From Acidobacteriota bacterium (GTDB taxonomy: Bacteria > Acidobacteriota > Terriglobia > UBA7540), in the NCBI GenBank assembly GCA_021828245.1, contig JAKASC010000166.1, forward strand, positions 1-5,516: a stretch of 5,516 bases of DNA, given 5' to 3'. The notes below the pieces were generated by a model. It made no database searches. It was not told the origin of the DNA and saw only the letters and a list, made by a program, of their open reading frames with translations. The first letter of the stretch is position 1, and each line of letters opens with the position of its first letter. Of the stretch, positions 1 to 5,516 are shown piece by piece. A program made the position numbers and the translations under genes.

Positions 1-372
1 GCCAAACGCTATGAAGGCAAGATTGTCACCAATGATTTCAATCTTAACAAGGTGGCTCAGCTTCAGCGCGTGCCGGTGCTCAACATCAACGATTTGGCCA
101 ATTCCCTTAAACCGGTTGTTTTGCCGGGTGAGGTGATGCGGGTCTTCATCCTCAAAGAGGGCAAAGAATACAACCAAGGCGTGGCCTATCTGGACGACGG
201 AACCATGGTCGTGGTGGACAACGCCCGCAAAATGATCTCGAAGACAGTTGATATTTCGGTGACCAGCGTGCTCCAAACTGCCGCCGGCAAAATGATCTTC
301 GGCAAATATGAGGACCGCCCGCGCTCGGAGCGCTCCGAAGCGCCGCAGCCCGCAAACCCCGTCTCGTCGTGA
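1..372 (+). CDS. yacL: YacL-like PIN/TRAM-domain protein, C-terminal part (5' truncated)
   Basis: The open frame enters from the left edge without a start and ends at TGA 370-372, leaving 123 visible residues. Residues 9-20 ([12 protein letters not shown]) match the end of a PIN nuclease-like domain, with N11-D12 holding its last conserved acidic position. NINDLAN (28-34) links to a TRAM domain, a small beta-barrel that usually binds RNA. TRAM landmarks are LPGE (41-44), [15 protein letters not shown] (59-73) and the ending [14 protein letters not shown] (87-100). The last 20 or so residues are a polar, disordered-looking tail. In Bacillus, YacL is a membrane-anchored PIN/TRAM protein encoded just upstream of ispD and ispF, the same order as here. 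Its membrane segments would lie outside this window. The in-frame GTG at 52 is inside the domain and is not a real start. The family call is firm; the biochemical role is poorly known, and RNA binding or cleavage is inferred from the domains. Confidence 0.88.
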   Translation, partial: AKRYEGKIVTNDFNLNKVAQLQRVPVLNINDLANSLKPVVLPGEVMRVFILKEGKEYNQGVAYLDDGTMVVVDNARKMISKTVDISVTSVLQTAAGKMIFGKYEDRPRSERSEAPQPANPVSS

Positions 373-416
373 TGGGTTTGGGCTCGGTCGCCGTGGTTTA
401 TCCGGATGGTCTCGCC

Positions 417-1130
417 ATGAAGACGATCGCCATCATTCCTGCGGCCGGGGCGGGGGTCCGTATGGGCCTCGAAACCCCCAAGCAATTCTTAGCCCTGGAG
501 GGCGTTCCCATCATCCTCCACACCTTGCGCAAGTTTGCCGCCTCCGAGGTGGTGGATGAAATATTGCTCGGCCTTCGGCCCGCCGACCTCGAGCGCGCCC
601 GTCAAGAGCTGGAGCGCGAGCGTTTGGCGAAGCCTGTCTCTTTAGTGCCCGGCGGAGCGTCGCGGCAGGAAACCGTCGCCCTCGCTTTGGCTCAAGCGCC
701 GGCGACGGCCGAATGGGTGGTCGTTCACGATGCCGTCCGGCCCTTTGTGACGCTCGAGCAGATTCGCCAGGTCTTGGCGGCGGCCCGCGAGACCGGAGCC
801 GCCATCCTGGGTATTCCGAGCGTGGACACGGTGAAGCAGGTGGAGCGCCAGATTGTTGTTGGAACCATTCCGCGCGAGCGCATTGTGTTGGCACAAACGC
901 CGCAAGCCTTTCGTTACGCGCTGCTGAAGGAAGCGGTGGCCCGCGCCGCCCAAGACGGTTTTGTTGCCTCGGATGAGTCGAGCTTGGTGGAGCGGCTGGG
1001 CCATGAAGTGGCGGTGCTCATGGGATCGGAACGAAACATCAAGATTACCAAACCCGCCGACCTGCCCCTGGCGCGACTGTACATGGCCCAGGAGCGCGAA
1101 CAAGGCGAGCGCGCCGTGACGCCTTCCTGA
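417..1130 (+). CDS. ispD: 2-C-methyl-D-erythritol 4-phosphate cytidylyltransferase (IspD)
   Basis: A cytoplasmic enzyme of the MEP isoprenoid pathway that joins MEP and CTP to give CDP-ME and pyrophosphate. From ATG 417 it has 237 residues, the usual family length. The nucleotide-binding N-terminus PAAGAGVRMG (8-17) is followed by PKQF (21-24), with R15 and K22 at the positions of E. coli R20 and K27. Further landmarks are GGASRQET (79-86), VHDAVRPF (103-110), DTVK (137-140), R155, QTPQAF (160-165), SDESSLVE (185-192) and NIKIT (207-211, with K209 matching E. coli K213). T86 stands where a serine is usual, a mild change. The frame is open back to GTG 369/ATG 372, overlapping the yacL stop. 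I chose ATG 417 because MKTIAIIPAAG is the canonical N-terminus and GGATGG at 404-409 is a possible weak ribosome site. The ispF frame overlaps its stop, so the genes are probably cotranscribed. Confidence 0.95.
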   Translation: MKTIAIIPAAGAGVRMGLETPKQFLALEGVPIILHTLRKFAASEVVDEILLGLRPADLERARQELERERLAKPVSLVPGGASRQETVALALAQAPATAEWVVVHDAVRPFVTLEQIRQVLAAARETGAAILGIPSVDTVKQVERQIVVGTIPRERIVLAQTPQAFRYALLKEAVARAAQDGFVASDESSLVERLGHEVAVLMGSERNIKITKPADLPLARLYMAQEREQGERAVTPS

Positions 1131-1249
1131 TGTCTTCAGGAGCCTGTGTTTTGACACATCGAAAAGAACAAGAACTTCGCAAGCCGGGCAACAAGACCTT
1201 CGGCGCGCGGAGCAATTCGGCGGCCGCGCAGGTTGATTCACGGGTTCCG

Positions 1250-1753
1250 ATGGCCTCGAAGCTCAGCCCCGCCTTCCCGTTGCGCATTGGCTTTGGCAAC
1301 GACTTGCATCGCCTGGTCAGCGGTCGCAAGCTGATTCTTGGCGGCGCGCGGATTCCTTTTGCCCGAGGGCCGCTCGGCCACTCGGACGGCGACGCGCTCA
1401 TCCATGCCGCTTGCGACGCTTTGCTCGGCGCCGCGGCGTTGGGGGATATTGGCGGGCATTTTCCCGACCACGCGCCGCAGTGGAAAAATGCGTCCAGTCT
1501 GAGGTTCCTGCGCCACGTTCGTGCCCTTTTAGCGCAAGACGGTTACGCGGTGCTCAACCTTGACGCCACGGTTGAAATCGAACGCCCCAAACTGGCCCCT
1601 TACATCCCACGCATGAGAAGAAATTTGGCCGCCGCTTTAGGCATCAACCTCTCCCAAGTCAGCGTCAAGGCCAAAACCAGCGAAGGCATCGGGAGCGTGG
1701 GGCGCGGAGAAGCCATCCGCGCCTCAGCCATCGCCCTCCTATATAAACCTTAG
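1250..1753 (+). CDS. ispF: 2-C-methyl-D-erythritol 2,4-cyclodiphosphate synthase (IspF)
   Basis: Cyclises CDP-ME 2-phosphate to ME-2,4-cyclodiphosphate and CMP, in the cytoplasm, as a homotrimer in known members. From ATG 1250 it has 167 residues. Metal ligands D18, H20 (GNDLHRL) and H52 match E. coli D8, H10 and H42 with a constant offset of 10. HSDGDALIHAACDALLGAA (44-62), LGDIGGHFPD (64-73), RPKLAPYIPRMR (112-123) and VKAKTSEGIGSVGRGE (139-154, with T143/E145) are all present, so the enzyme should be active. The frame is open from ATG 1130, which shares its A with the ispD TGA, but those 40 extra residues look unlike any family part. A TTG at 1280 aligns exactly with E. coli Met1. I report ATG 1250 as a compromise, since none of the three starts has a strong ribosome site. 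The partner enzyme IspE, needed between IspD and IspF, is not in this window. Confidence 0.94.
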   Translation: MASKLSPAFPLRIGFGNDLHRLVSGRKLILGGARIPFARGPLGHSDGDALIHAACDALLGAAALGDIGGHFPDHAPQWKNASSLRFLRHVRALLAQDGYAVLNLDATVEIERPKLAPYIPRMRRNLAAALGINLSQVSVKAKTSEGIGSVGRGEAIRASAIALLYKP

Positions 1754-1811
1754 AGAAACAGCTGACGCCATTGCGCGCCCGCTCATGCCTTCCCAACCGG
1801 CCAGGCTTCGC

Positions 1812-2279
1812 TTACCGCCGCGAACCGGTAATTGGAATGCGGAGAGAAACCGGTGCGGATTTCCCGTTCTTAGCTGTCGCCGATTCTACGCCTTTCGGGA
1901 TTTGAAATGCGTATTCCGAGCTCGAGCCGGCAAGGTAAAGCGCGCGAACCACGCTCGTGTTCCCGTAGCGCGAAATCACCAATGTGCTCCCCGCGTGCCG
2001 CAACGAGCTTTCGGGAACCTCTTCGACGGCGGAGACGGTCATGCTACGTGACAGCTCACGCACATTGTTGATGGTCATGTAAGCTGCATTTTCCGTTGCC
2101 CGCGCTAAGCTGAAGCTGTAAGTACCCTTGGGCAGATTGTGCTTGCCCCAATGTGTTTCGCTCAGCAGTGTAAATTGGCCTTTGGCGATGGTAGTCTGGG
2201 CTTTGGCTGGGGCTATTGCCAAGCACATCCCCGCCATGCCCACCAAGAGAAAAGTTGCAAAGATCCGATATGGTTTCAT
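1812..2279 (-). CDS. Small secreted protein of unknown function
   Basis: A 155-residue exported protein read leftwards, convergent with ispF. The start ATG (2279-2277) has a strong AAGGAG five bases upstream. Residues 1-27 form a standard Sec signal peptide: K2 and R5, a hydrophobic core IFATFLLVGMAGMCLAIA, and an AKA cleavage site before Q28. The mature part, about 128 residues, has FTLLSETHWGKHNLPKGTYSFSL (36-58), then alternating polar and hydrophobic stretches that suggest a beta-rich fold, and ends in LRIPITGSRR. From memory, the pattern F-x-L-x-x-E-x-x-W-G-K-x-x-L-P-x-G-x-Y-x-F recurs in many unnamed secreted acidobacterial proteins; I know of no assigned function. The only cysteine (C19) lies in the signal peptide and no lipobox fits, so it is probably a soluble periplasmic or extracellular protein. 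It is divergent to the winged-helix/propeller gene, so shared regulation is possible but unproven. Confidence 0.85.
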   Translation of the reverse strand: MKPYRIFATFLLVGMAGMCLAIAPAKAQTTIAKGQFTLLSETHWGKHNLPKGTYSFSLARATENAAYMTINNVRELSRSMTVSAVEEVPESSLRHAGSTLVISRYGNTSVVRALYLAGSSSEYAFQIPKGVESATAKNGKSAPVSLRIPITGSRR

Positions 2280-2284
2280 ACGTT

Positions 2285-2290
2285 CTCCTT
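2285..2290 (-). promoter_or_regulatory. Shine-Dalgarno site of the small secreted protein gene
   Basis: On the minus strand this reads AAGGAG, followed by five bases and then the ATG at 2279-2277. It is the best ribosome binding site in the window. It fixes this start codon and argues that the minus-strand frame is a real gene. Confidence 0.85.
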
Positions 2291-2358
2291 TTCGTAGTTG
2301 AATGTCCCACCCTGCTCGAGGCCCTCAGTAGGCCGCTCGCGTGGGGCATAGCTTCGGC

Positions 2359-2386
2359 GCTATCTGTGGGTCAGTCAATCCGTCAA
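2359..2386 (-). promoter_or_regulatory. Possible sigma-70-like promoter of the small secreted protein gene
   Basis: On the minus strand TTGACG (2386-2381) matches five of six bases of the -35 consensus. GATAGC (2364-2359), 16 bases on, matches the -10 consensus at only three of six. Transcription would start near 2351, giving a leader of roughly 70 bases. The -35 box overlaps a GTCA repeat cluster, and the -10 box overlaps an ATAGC/GCTAT inverted repeat. The weak -10 makes this a guess. Confidence 0.3.
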
Positions 2387-2518
2387 CCCGCAAGTTATCG
2401 GAGAGCATCAGGAAAGCGCATAACTCATTGAGCTGCCATAAGAAATCTCGACAGATGAGCGGCGGGCGACGCTCAGGTTCCCTTTCCGCCAGGCTCGAAA
2501 CCTCGCACGGTAATTCCC

Positions 2519-2547
2519 TTGACTCCGCGTCTTGGCTACGCCAAGAT
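2519..2547 (+). promoter_or_regulatory. Possible promoter of the winged-helix/propeller gene
   Basis: TTGACT (2519-2524) is a five-of-six match to a -35 box. Seventeen bases later CAAGAT (2542-2547) matches the -10 consensus at three of six. A start near 2554 would leave a leader of about 30 bases before the TTG start at 2584. Most of the spacer is a palindrome, which could make the promoter a target of control. The -10 match is poor. Confidence 0.35.
2530..2546. promoter_or_regulatory. Palindrome TCTTGGC-tac-GCCAAGA, possible operator
   Basis: Two perfect 7-bp arms (2530-2536 and 2540-2546) flank a 3-base centre, the best short palindrome I found in the window. It lies 38-54 bp upstream of the regulator start codon and between the suggested -35 and -10 boxes, where a bound repressor would block transcription. 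It could also form a hairpin if transcription starts upstream of it, but no T-run follows, so it is not a terminator. OmpR-type winged helices more often bind direct repeats, so the protein that would bind here is unknown. Confidence 0.4.
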
Positions 2548-2572
2548 GAAATCAACGGGTGGATTTGATTTT

Positions 2573-2580
2573 AGGGGGGA
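2573..2580 (+). promoter_or_regulatory. Shine-Dalgarno-like site deciding the TTG start at 2584
   Basis: AGGGGGGA precedes TTG 2584 by three to five bases. An in-frame TAG at 2572-2574 blocks any earlier start, and the next in-frame ATG lies well inside the winged-helix domain (residue 47). The nearby ATG at 2591 is out of frame. Together these make TTG the likely start. Confidence 0.65.
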
Positions 2581-2583
2581 CTT

Positions 2584-4854
2584 TTGGCCAATGAGCCGCC
2601 GGGCGCACAATGCCTCCGGTTCGGGGTTTTTGAGCTGGATGTGACGTCGGGTGAGCTGCGCAAAGACGGGCGGCTGGTCAATCTGTCGCCGCAACCCTTT
2701 CGGATTTTGGCGCTGTTGGCCATGCGGCCGGGCGAGCTCGTCACCCGCGAGGAGATCCGGCTCCAGGTTTGGGGCAACGACACCTTTGTAGATTTTGATA
2801 AGGGCCTGAATTTTGCCATCAAGCGCATTCGAGATGCCCTCGGCGATGATGCAAATTCACCCCGCTATATCCAGACCCTCCCTCGGCGAGGCTATCGGTT
2901 CCTCCCTCCGGTGAGCTTCGTGGGCTCCGGTGCGACGCCTTCTGGTGAATCAGGTGACCATCAGAAAGACCTACTGCAGCAAGCCCGACCCTCCGGCGAG
3001 CCCGCGGACCCGTCGCCGCTAGCATCCGCCGAAGACGATCTGGCCGGCGCACCGCGCCAGCGGACGGCGGAAGGGGCAAGTCCCGAGGGCAACACCAGCA
3101 TCCGGGCGCATCATCACTTGTCATGGGTCCTTGCCGCAGTCACCTTGGCGCTTGTGGCGGTTGTGGCATTCCTCCTCATTCGCGCGCGCCGGGCGCCACC
3201 CGAGCCAACCCTCATTGAGTTCCAAATCCAGCCGCCGGAAACCACTCGCTTTGGTGCGTTTGCTCTTTCGCCCCACGGCCGACGGGTGGCTTTTGTCGGC
3301 GTGAGTCCGCTACACGGTGCGCGTCAGCTTTGGATTCGCGCGCTGAGCGACCCTGTTGCCAAGCCGCTTCCCGGAACTGAGGATGCTTCCTCGCCCTTTT
3401 GGTCGCCGGATGGCCGCTACGTTGCCTTTTATGCTCACCAAAGCTTATACAAGATTGAGGCAAGCGGCAGCTCAGTCGAGCGAATCTGCGCGGCGTCGGC
3501 CCTTCCTGATTACAGGTCGGGAAGTTGGAACCGTGAAGGGATCATCGTTTTCTCGCAAAGCCTCGACGGAGGATTGTTTCGGGTTTCCGCGGCGGGCGGG
3601 ACCCCCACCCTCCTGGCGACGCTCGGTCGGCCGGAGGGGGTGATGCAGAATATGGTTTCACAGTTCTTCCCAGACGGCCGCCGCTTCCTCTATTACACGG
3701 CGGGAGCAGCGCCCAACGGGATTCATCCGGTGAACGTCGCTTCACTCGACCCACGGGTGACGCGGTCGCTGCTCATGGCGACCTCCAGGTCGCTCTACGC
3801 TCCGCCAGGCTACTTGCTTTTCCTGCGAGGAACAGATTTGATGGCCCAACCCTTTAGCCTCAAGCGGGAAGCGCTCCGCGGCCGGGCCGCACTGATTGCT
3901 CGAAAGGTAACGGCTTTTTCGGTCTCCGAAACCGAAACGCTGGCCTATAGCGCGGCGCGCCAGCCGCAAACCCGGCTCACGTGGTTTGACCGTAGCGGGA
4001 AGAAACTCGGGATTGTCGGGGCGCCAGGCTTTTACACGAACCCGGCGTTGTCGCCTGACGGGAGACACCTTGCGGTCTCGGTCGGTAGCCCGGGGAAGCG
4101 AGGCATTTGGGTTTTTGACCTTCGGCGCGGCACCGAGTCCCGCCTGACCTTCAATCCGGCCGACAATACCAATCCCACATGGTCCGCCGATGGGCGGCAC
4201 ATCCTGTTCACTTCAACGCGCGACGGTCAACGAGATATCTTTGAAAAGGCATCGAACGGCCTCGGTGGCGCGCGGCCGGTGTTCCAATCAAAGGGTCAGG
4301 CAAAGGGAGTGGATAGCTGGTCGAGCGACGGACGTTATGTGATTTATGACCTTTCCATCACTCCCTCGGCACTTTGGGCTTTGCCGCTATTCGGCGTCAA
4401 AAAACCGTTTCCCATCGTTCAAGGAGCCTACGATGCCAAGCAGGCTGCCTTCTCGCCCAATGGACGTTATGTCGCCTACCGGTCCGATGAAACGGGGAGG
4501 CAGGAAGTTTACGTGCGCACGTTCCCGCAGCCTTCGGGCAAATGGCAGATTTCGGTGAAAGGCGGAACAGACCCGGCTTGGCAGGCCGACGGCAAAGAAC
4601 TGTTTTACCTCGATGGAAACAAAATGATGGCCGTGGACGTGGACACAAGCTCAGCCACGTTCCATGTCGGCGCGCCCAAACTGCTCTTCACGACGCAACT
4701 TGAAGCGAACTCAAACGACTTCAGGAATCGGTACGTGGTGAGCCCGGGCGGGCGGCGATTCCTGATGGTCACCCCGGCCGTCAAGTCCGCCGCCAAGCCT
4801 TCGCCCATCACCGTAATCATCAACTGGCCGGTGCTGCTGAAAAGAGGCCAGTGA
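2584..4854 (+). CDS. Membrane-linked OmpR-type winged-helix regulator with TolB/PD40-type propeller
   Basis: Probable one-component transcription regulator of 756 residues. Residues 11-110 are a winged-helix (Trans_reg_C) domain: FGVFELDVTSGELRKDGR, LSPQPFRILALLA, LVTREEIRLQVWG, the recognition-helix region LNFAIKRIRDALGDD (75-89) and the wing YIQTLPRRGYRFL (95-107). A Pro/Ser/Glu-rich linker (111-176) leads to one membrane segment (about 180-199). The rest carries repeated PD40/TolB-like strands: SPHGRRVAF (229), SPDGRYVAF (274), PDGRRFLYY (363), SPDGRHLAV (490), SADGRHILF (534), SSDGRYVIY (580), SPNGRYVAY (624), QADGKELFY (667) and SPGGRRFLM (720). It has no receiver or kinase domain. The plan resembles CadC/ToxR, with the propeller as presumed sensor or protein-binding part, and ends in PITVIINWPVLLK, which I recall from acidobacterial paralogues. 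Ligand and target genes cannot be read from the sequence. No terminator is obvious after the stop. Confidence 0.9.
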   Translation: MANEPPGAQCLRFGVFELDVTSGELRKDGRLVNLSPQPFRILALLAMRPGELVTREEIRLQVWGNDTFVDFDKGLNFAIKRIRDALGDDANSPRYIQTLPRRGYRFLPPVSFVGSGATPSGESGDHQKDLLQQARPSGEPADPSPLASAEDDLAGAPRQRTAEGASPEGNTSIRAHHHLSWVLAAVTLALVAVVAFLLIRARRAPPEPTLIEFQIQPPETTRFGAFALSPHGRRVAFVGVSPLHGARQLWIRALSDPVAKPLPGTEDASSPFWSPDGRYVAFYAHQSLYKIEASGSSVERICAASALPDYRSGSWNREGIIVFSQSLDGGLFRVSAAGGTPTLLATLGRPEGVMQNMVSQFFPDGRRFLYYTAGAAPNGIHPVNVASLDPRVTRSLLMATSRSLYAPPGYLLFLRGTDLMAQPFSLKREALRGRAALIARKVTAFSVSETETLAYSAARQPQTRLTWFDRSGKKLGIVGAPGFYTNPALSPDGRHLAVSVGSPGKRGIWVFDLRRGTESRLTFNPADNTNPTWSADGRHILFTSTRDGQRDIFEKASNGLGGARPVFQSKGQAKGVDSWSSDGRYVIYDLSITPSALWALPLFGVKKPFPIVQGAYDAKQAAFSPNGRYVAYRSDETGRQEVYVRTFPQPSGKWQISVKGGTDPAWQADGKELFYLDGNKMMAVDVDTSSATFHVGAPKLLFTTQLEANSNDFRNRYVVSPGGRRFLMVTPAVKSAAKPSPITVIINWPVLLKRGQ

Positions 4855-4975
4855 AAGATGTTGGCTCGGCGGACTGGGGTCCGATGCATGGCCAGCGCCG
4901 GGCGCCATGAGAACTTGTGCCCCACCTCTGACGGAACTTGATAACCCGAGTGCCTTGGCGCTAATCTAAATAAGT
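4855..4975 (+). other. Short intergenic region with weak hairpin and direct repeat
   Basis: This 121-bp gap separates two genes on the same strand. CATGGC (4887-4892) and GCCATG (4904-4909) could pair around an 11-base loop, but no T-run follows. GAACTTG occurs twice, at 4911-4917 and 4934-4940. TTGATA at 4938-4943 with TAATCT 18 bases on is a poor promoter candidate. If used, its transcript would begin almost at the GTG start of the next gene. Whether the two genes are cotranscribed is undecided. Confidence 0.4.
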
Positions 4976-5516
4976 GTGAGAAGGAAAATTCATATCTGCC
5001 GATGGACCTCATGGCTGCTGACGGCGGCCGTCATGCTTGGAGGCGGTCTTCCGGCCTTTGCCTTTGCTATTGAGACAACGCCTCCGGCTCCTCCGGTTTG
5101 CGTTGGCGGCACGCTCCCCGTAATGACCTTCAAGCTGATGGTGCGGGCGCAGAAGCACCGCTCCGCCCTTCCCTTGCCCTCGGTCAACATGGTGCGGGCA
5201 GGCGACAAGCTGCAATACTACCCCGGGCAACTTCCTCCCGCCATCGGCCGCAAGGCCAAGATTGCGTTGGTGGTTGTCTCCACCCACACCGCGGGAAGCA
5301 AGGGCATCGAAGTCCTGGCCGCCAAGCCGGCTCACACCGCTACCGAGTGGACGATTCCCGTTCAAGCCTCCGTCGTCGGTTTGATTCTGGGACCCCAAGG
5401 CTTAAGCCTGAAGAAGTTTAATCGGATGGTGAGCCGCTATCCCACGCTTATTCCTCAGCTTGCGGCGTATGCGCAGCAGACGGCGACCGTCAACGCACTG
5501 ATTGCGACCTTATCGC
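4976..5516 (+). CDS. Secreted protein of unknown function, N-terminal part (3' truncated)
   Basis: A frame open from GTG 4976 to the window edge gives 180 codons with no stop. An in-frame TAA at 4967-4969 lies just upstream, and the next in-frame ATG (5033) would destroy the signal peptide, so GTG is the likely start. It has no clear ribosome site before it. Residues 1-31 are a Sec signal peptide: the basic start MRRK, the core WLLTAAVMLGGGLPAFAFA, and AFA cleavage options after A29 or A31. The mature part shows an apparently beta-rich stretch (TFKLMVRAQ, DKLQYYPGQLP, KIALVVVSTH, IEVLAAKPA, EWTIPVQASVVGLILGPQGLS) followed by a more helical one from about 145 (LKKFNRMVSRYPTLIPQLAAYAQQTATVNALIATL). 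I recognise no enzyme motif. The pattern recalls unnamed acidobacterial secreted proteins with a propeptide-like beta domain before a helical tail, but this is a weak memory. Competing frames on both strands lack any such coherent features. Confidence 0.75.
   Translation, partial: MRRKIHICRWTSWLLTAAVMLGGGLPAFAFAIETTPPAPPVCVGGTLPVMTFKLMVRAQKHRSALPLPSVNMVRAGDKLQYYPGQLPPAIGRKAKIALVVVSTHTAGSKGIEVLAAKPAHTATEWTIPVQASVVGLILGPQGLSLKKFNRMVSRYPTLIPQLAAYAQQTATVNALIATLS

Larger units (their letters stand above)
2280..2583. other. Divergent intergenic region, 304 bp
   Basis: Separates the leftward secreted-protein gene from the rightward regulator gene, so it must carry at least one and probably two promoters. 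Two overlapping short frames (2341-2568 + and 2325-2555 -) have no recognisable motif and no good ribosome site, so I do not call them. Visible structure includes the leftward promoter candidate near 2359-2386, three GTCA units at 2370-2385, a 5-bp inverted repeat ATAGC/GCTAT at 2348-2363, CTCA-T-TGAG at 2424-2432, and a 7-bp-arm palindrome at 2530-2546. The middle part, about 2433-2518, holds nothing I can interpret. Confidence 0.7.

Noticed and set aside
1151..1156. Perfect TTGACA, a possible -35 box inside the ispF leader
   Set aside because: No -10-like sequence lies 15-19 bases downstream, where the sequence is GC-rich, and the genes are packed as an operon.
642..1241. Long minus-strand open frame of 199 codons opposite ispD
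   Set aside because: It mirrors the coding strand of a certain ispD gene in GC-rich DNA and has no family motif of its own.
1804..1826. Hairpin TTCGC/GCGAA around the stop of the minus-strand gene, as a bidirectional terminator
   Set aside because: The stem is only five pairs with a mismatch outside, and no T-run follows on either strand.
1785..2051. Plus-strand frame of 88 codons after ispF
   Set aside because: It runs opposite the secreted-protein gene, which has a signal peptide and a strong ribosome site. The plus frame has neither.
2341..2568. Short plus-strand frame of 75 codons in the intergenic region (and 2325-2555 on the minus strand)
   Set aside because: No ribosome site, signal, domain motif or compositional pattern supports either frame. 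Open frames of this size are expected by chance at this GC content.
2584..4854. Regulator read as a serine peptidase, since propellers of this kind occur in prolyl oligopeptidase and DPP-IV families
   Set aside because: No alpha/beta-hydrolase domain or G-x-S-x-G motif follows the propeller. The protein ends right after the last repeat, in the pattern of winged-helix/propeller proteins.
4887..4909. Hairpin CATGGC/GCCATG as a terminator of the regulator gene
   Set aside because: Six pairs around an 11-base loop with no T-run; an alternative GCGCC/GGCGC pairing competes. It is not a credible intrinsic terminator.
5009..5398. Minus-strand frame of 129 codons near the right edge
   Set aside because: The plus-strand frame from 4976 has a signal peptide and coherent hydrophobic pattern and stays open to the edge. 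The minus frame is low-complexity and basic.

Overview
This GC-rich window looks like chromosomal DNA from an acidobacterium or a close relative. The strongest sign is a 756-residue protein with an OmpR-type winged helix, one membrane segment and a TolB/PD40-type propeller, an architecture that is heavily expanded in Acidobacteria. A small secreted protein and a truncated secreted protein, both of a kind I associate with that phylum, agree with this. The assignment rests on recall of family distribution, not on a search.

Positions 1-1753 (+) hold a compact housekeeping cluster. It contains the C-terminal end of a YacL-like PIN/TRAM protein, then ispD, then ispF. IspD and IspF catalyse the third and fifth steps of the MEP (non-mevalonate) isoprenoid pathway. 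The reading frames abut or overlap, and all key catalytic residues are visible. The same order, yacL-ispD-ispF, is known from Bacillus. The start codons of ispD and especially ispF are uncertain, because both open frames extend upstream of the conserved domain.

Positions 1812-2279 (-) encode a 155-residue exported protein with a clear signal peptide and a very good Shine-Dalgarno site. It converges with ispF. Positions 2280-2583 are a 304-bp divergent intergenic region with no convincing gene. It holds weak promoter candidates in both directions, a short GTCA repeat cluster and a 17-bp palindrome just upstream of the regulator gene.

Positions 2584-4854 (+) encode the membrane-linked winged-helix/propeller protein, starting at TTG. 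A 121-bp gap follows without a clear terminator. From GTG 4976 to the window edge runs the N-terminal 180 codons of another secreted protein of unknown function.

I see no RNA genes, mobile elements, CRISPR arrays or phage genes. The most interesting part is the divergent unit of a membrane-linked regulator and a small secreted protein, whose ligand and targets are unknown. I do not claim a proven new system.
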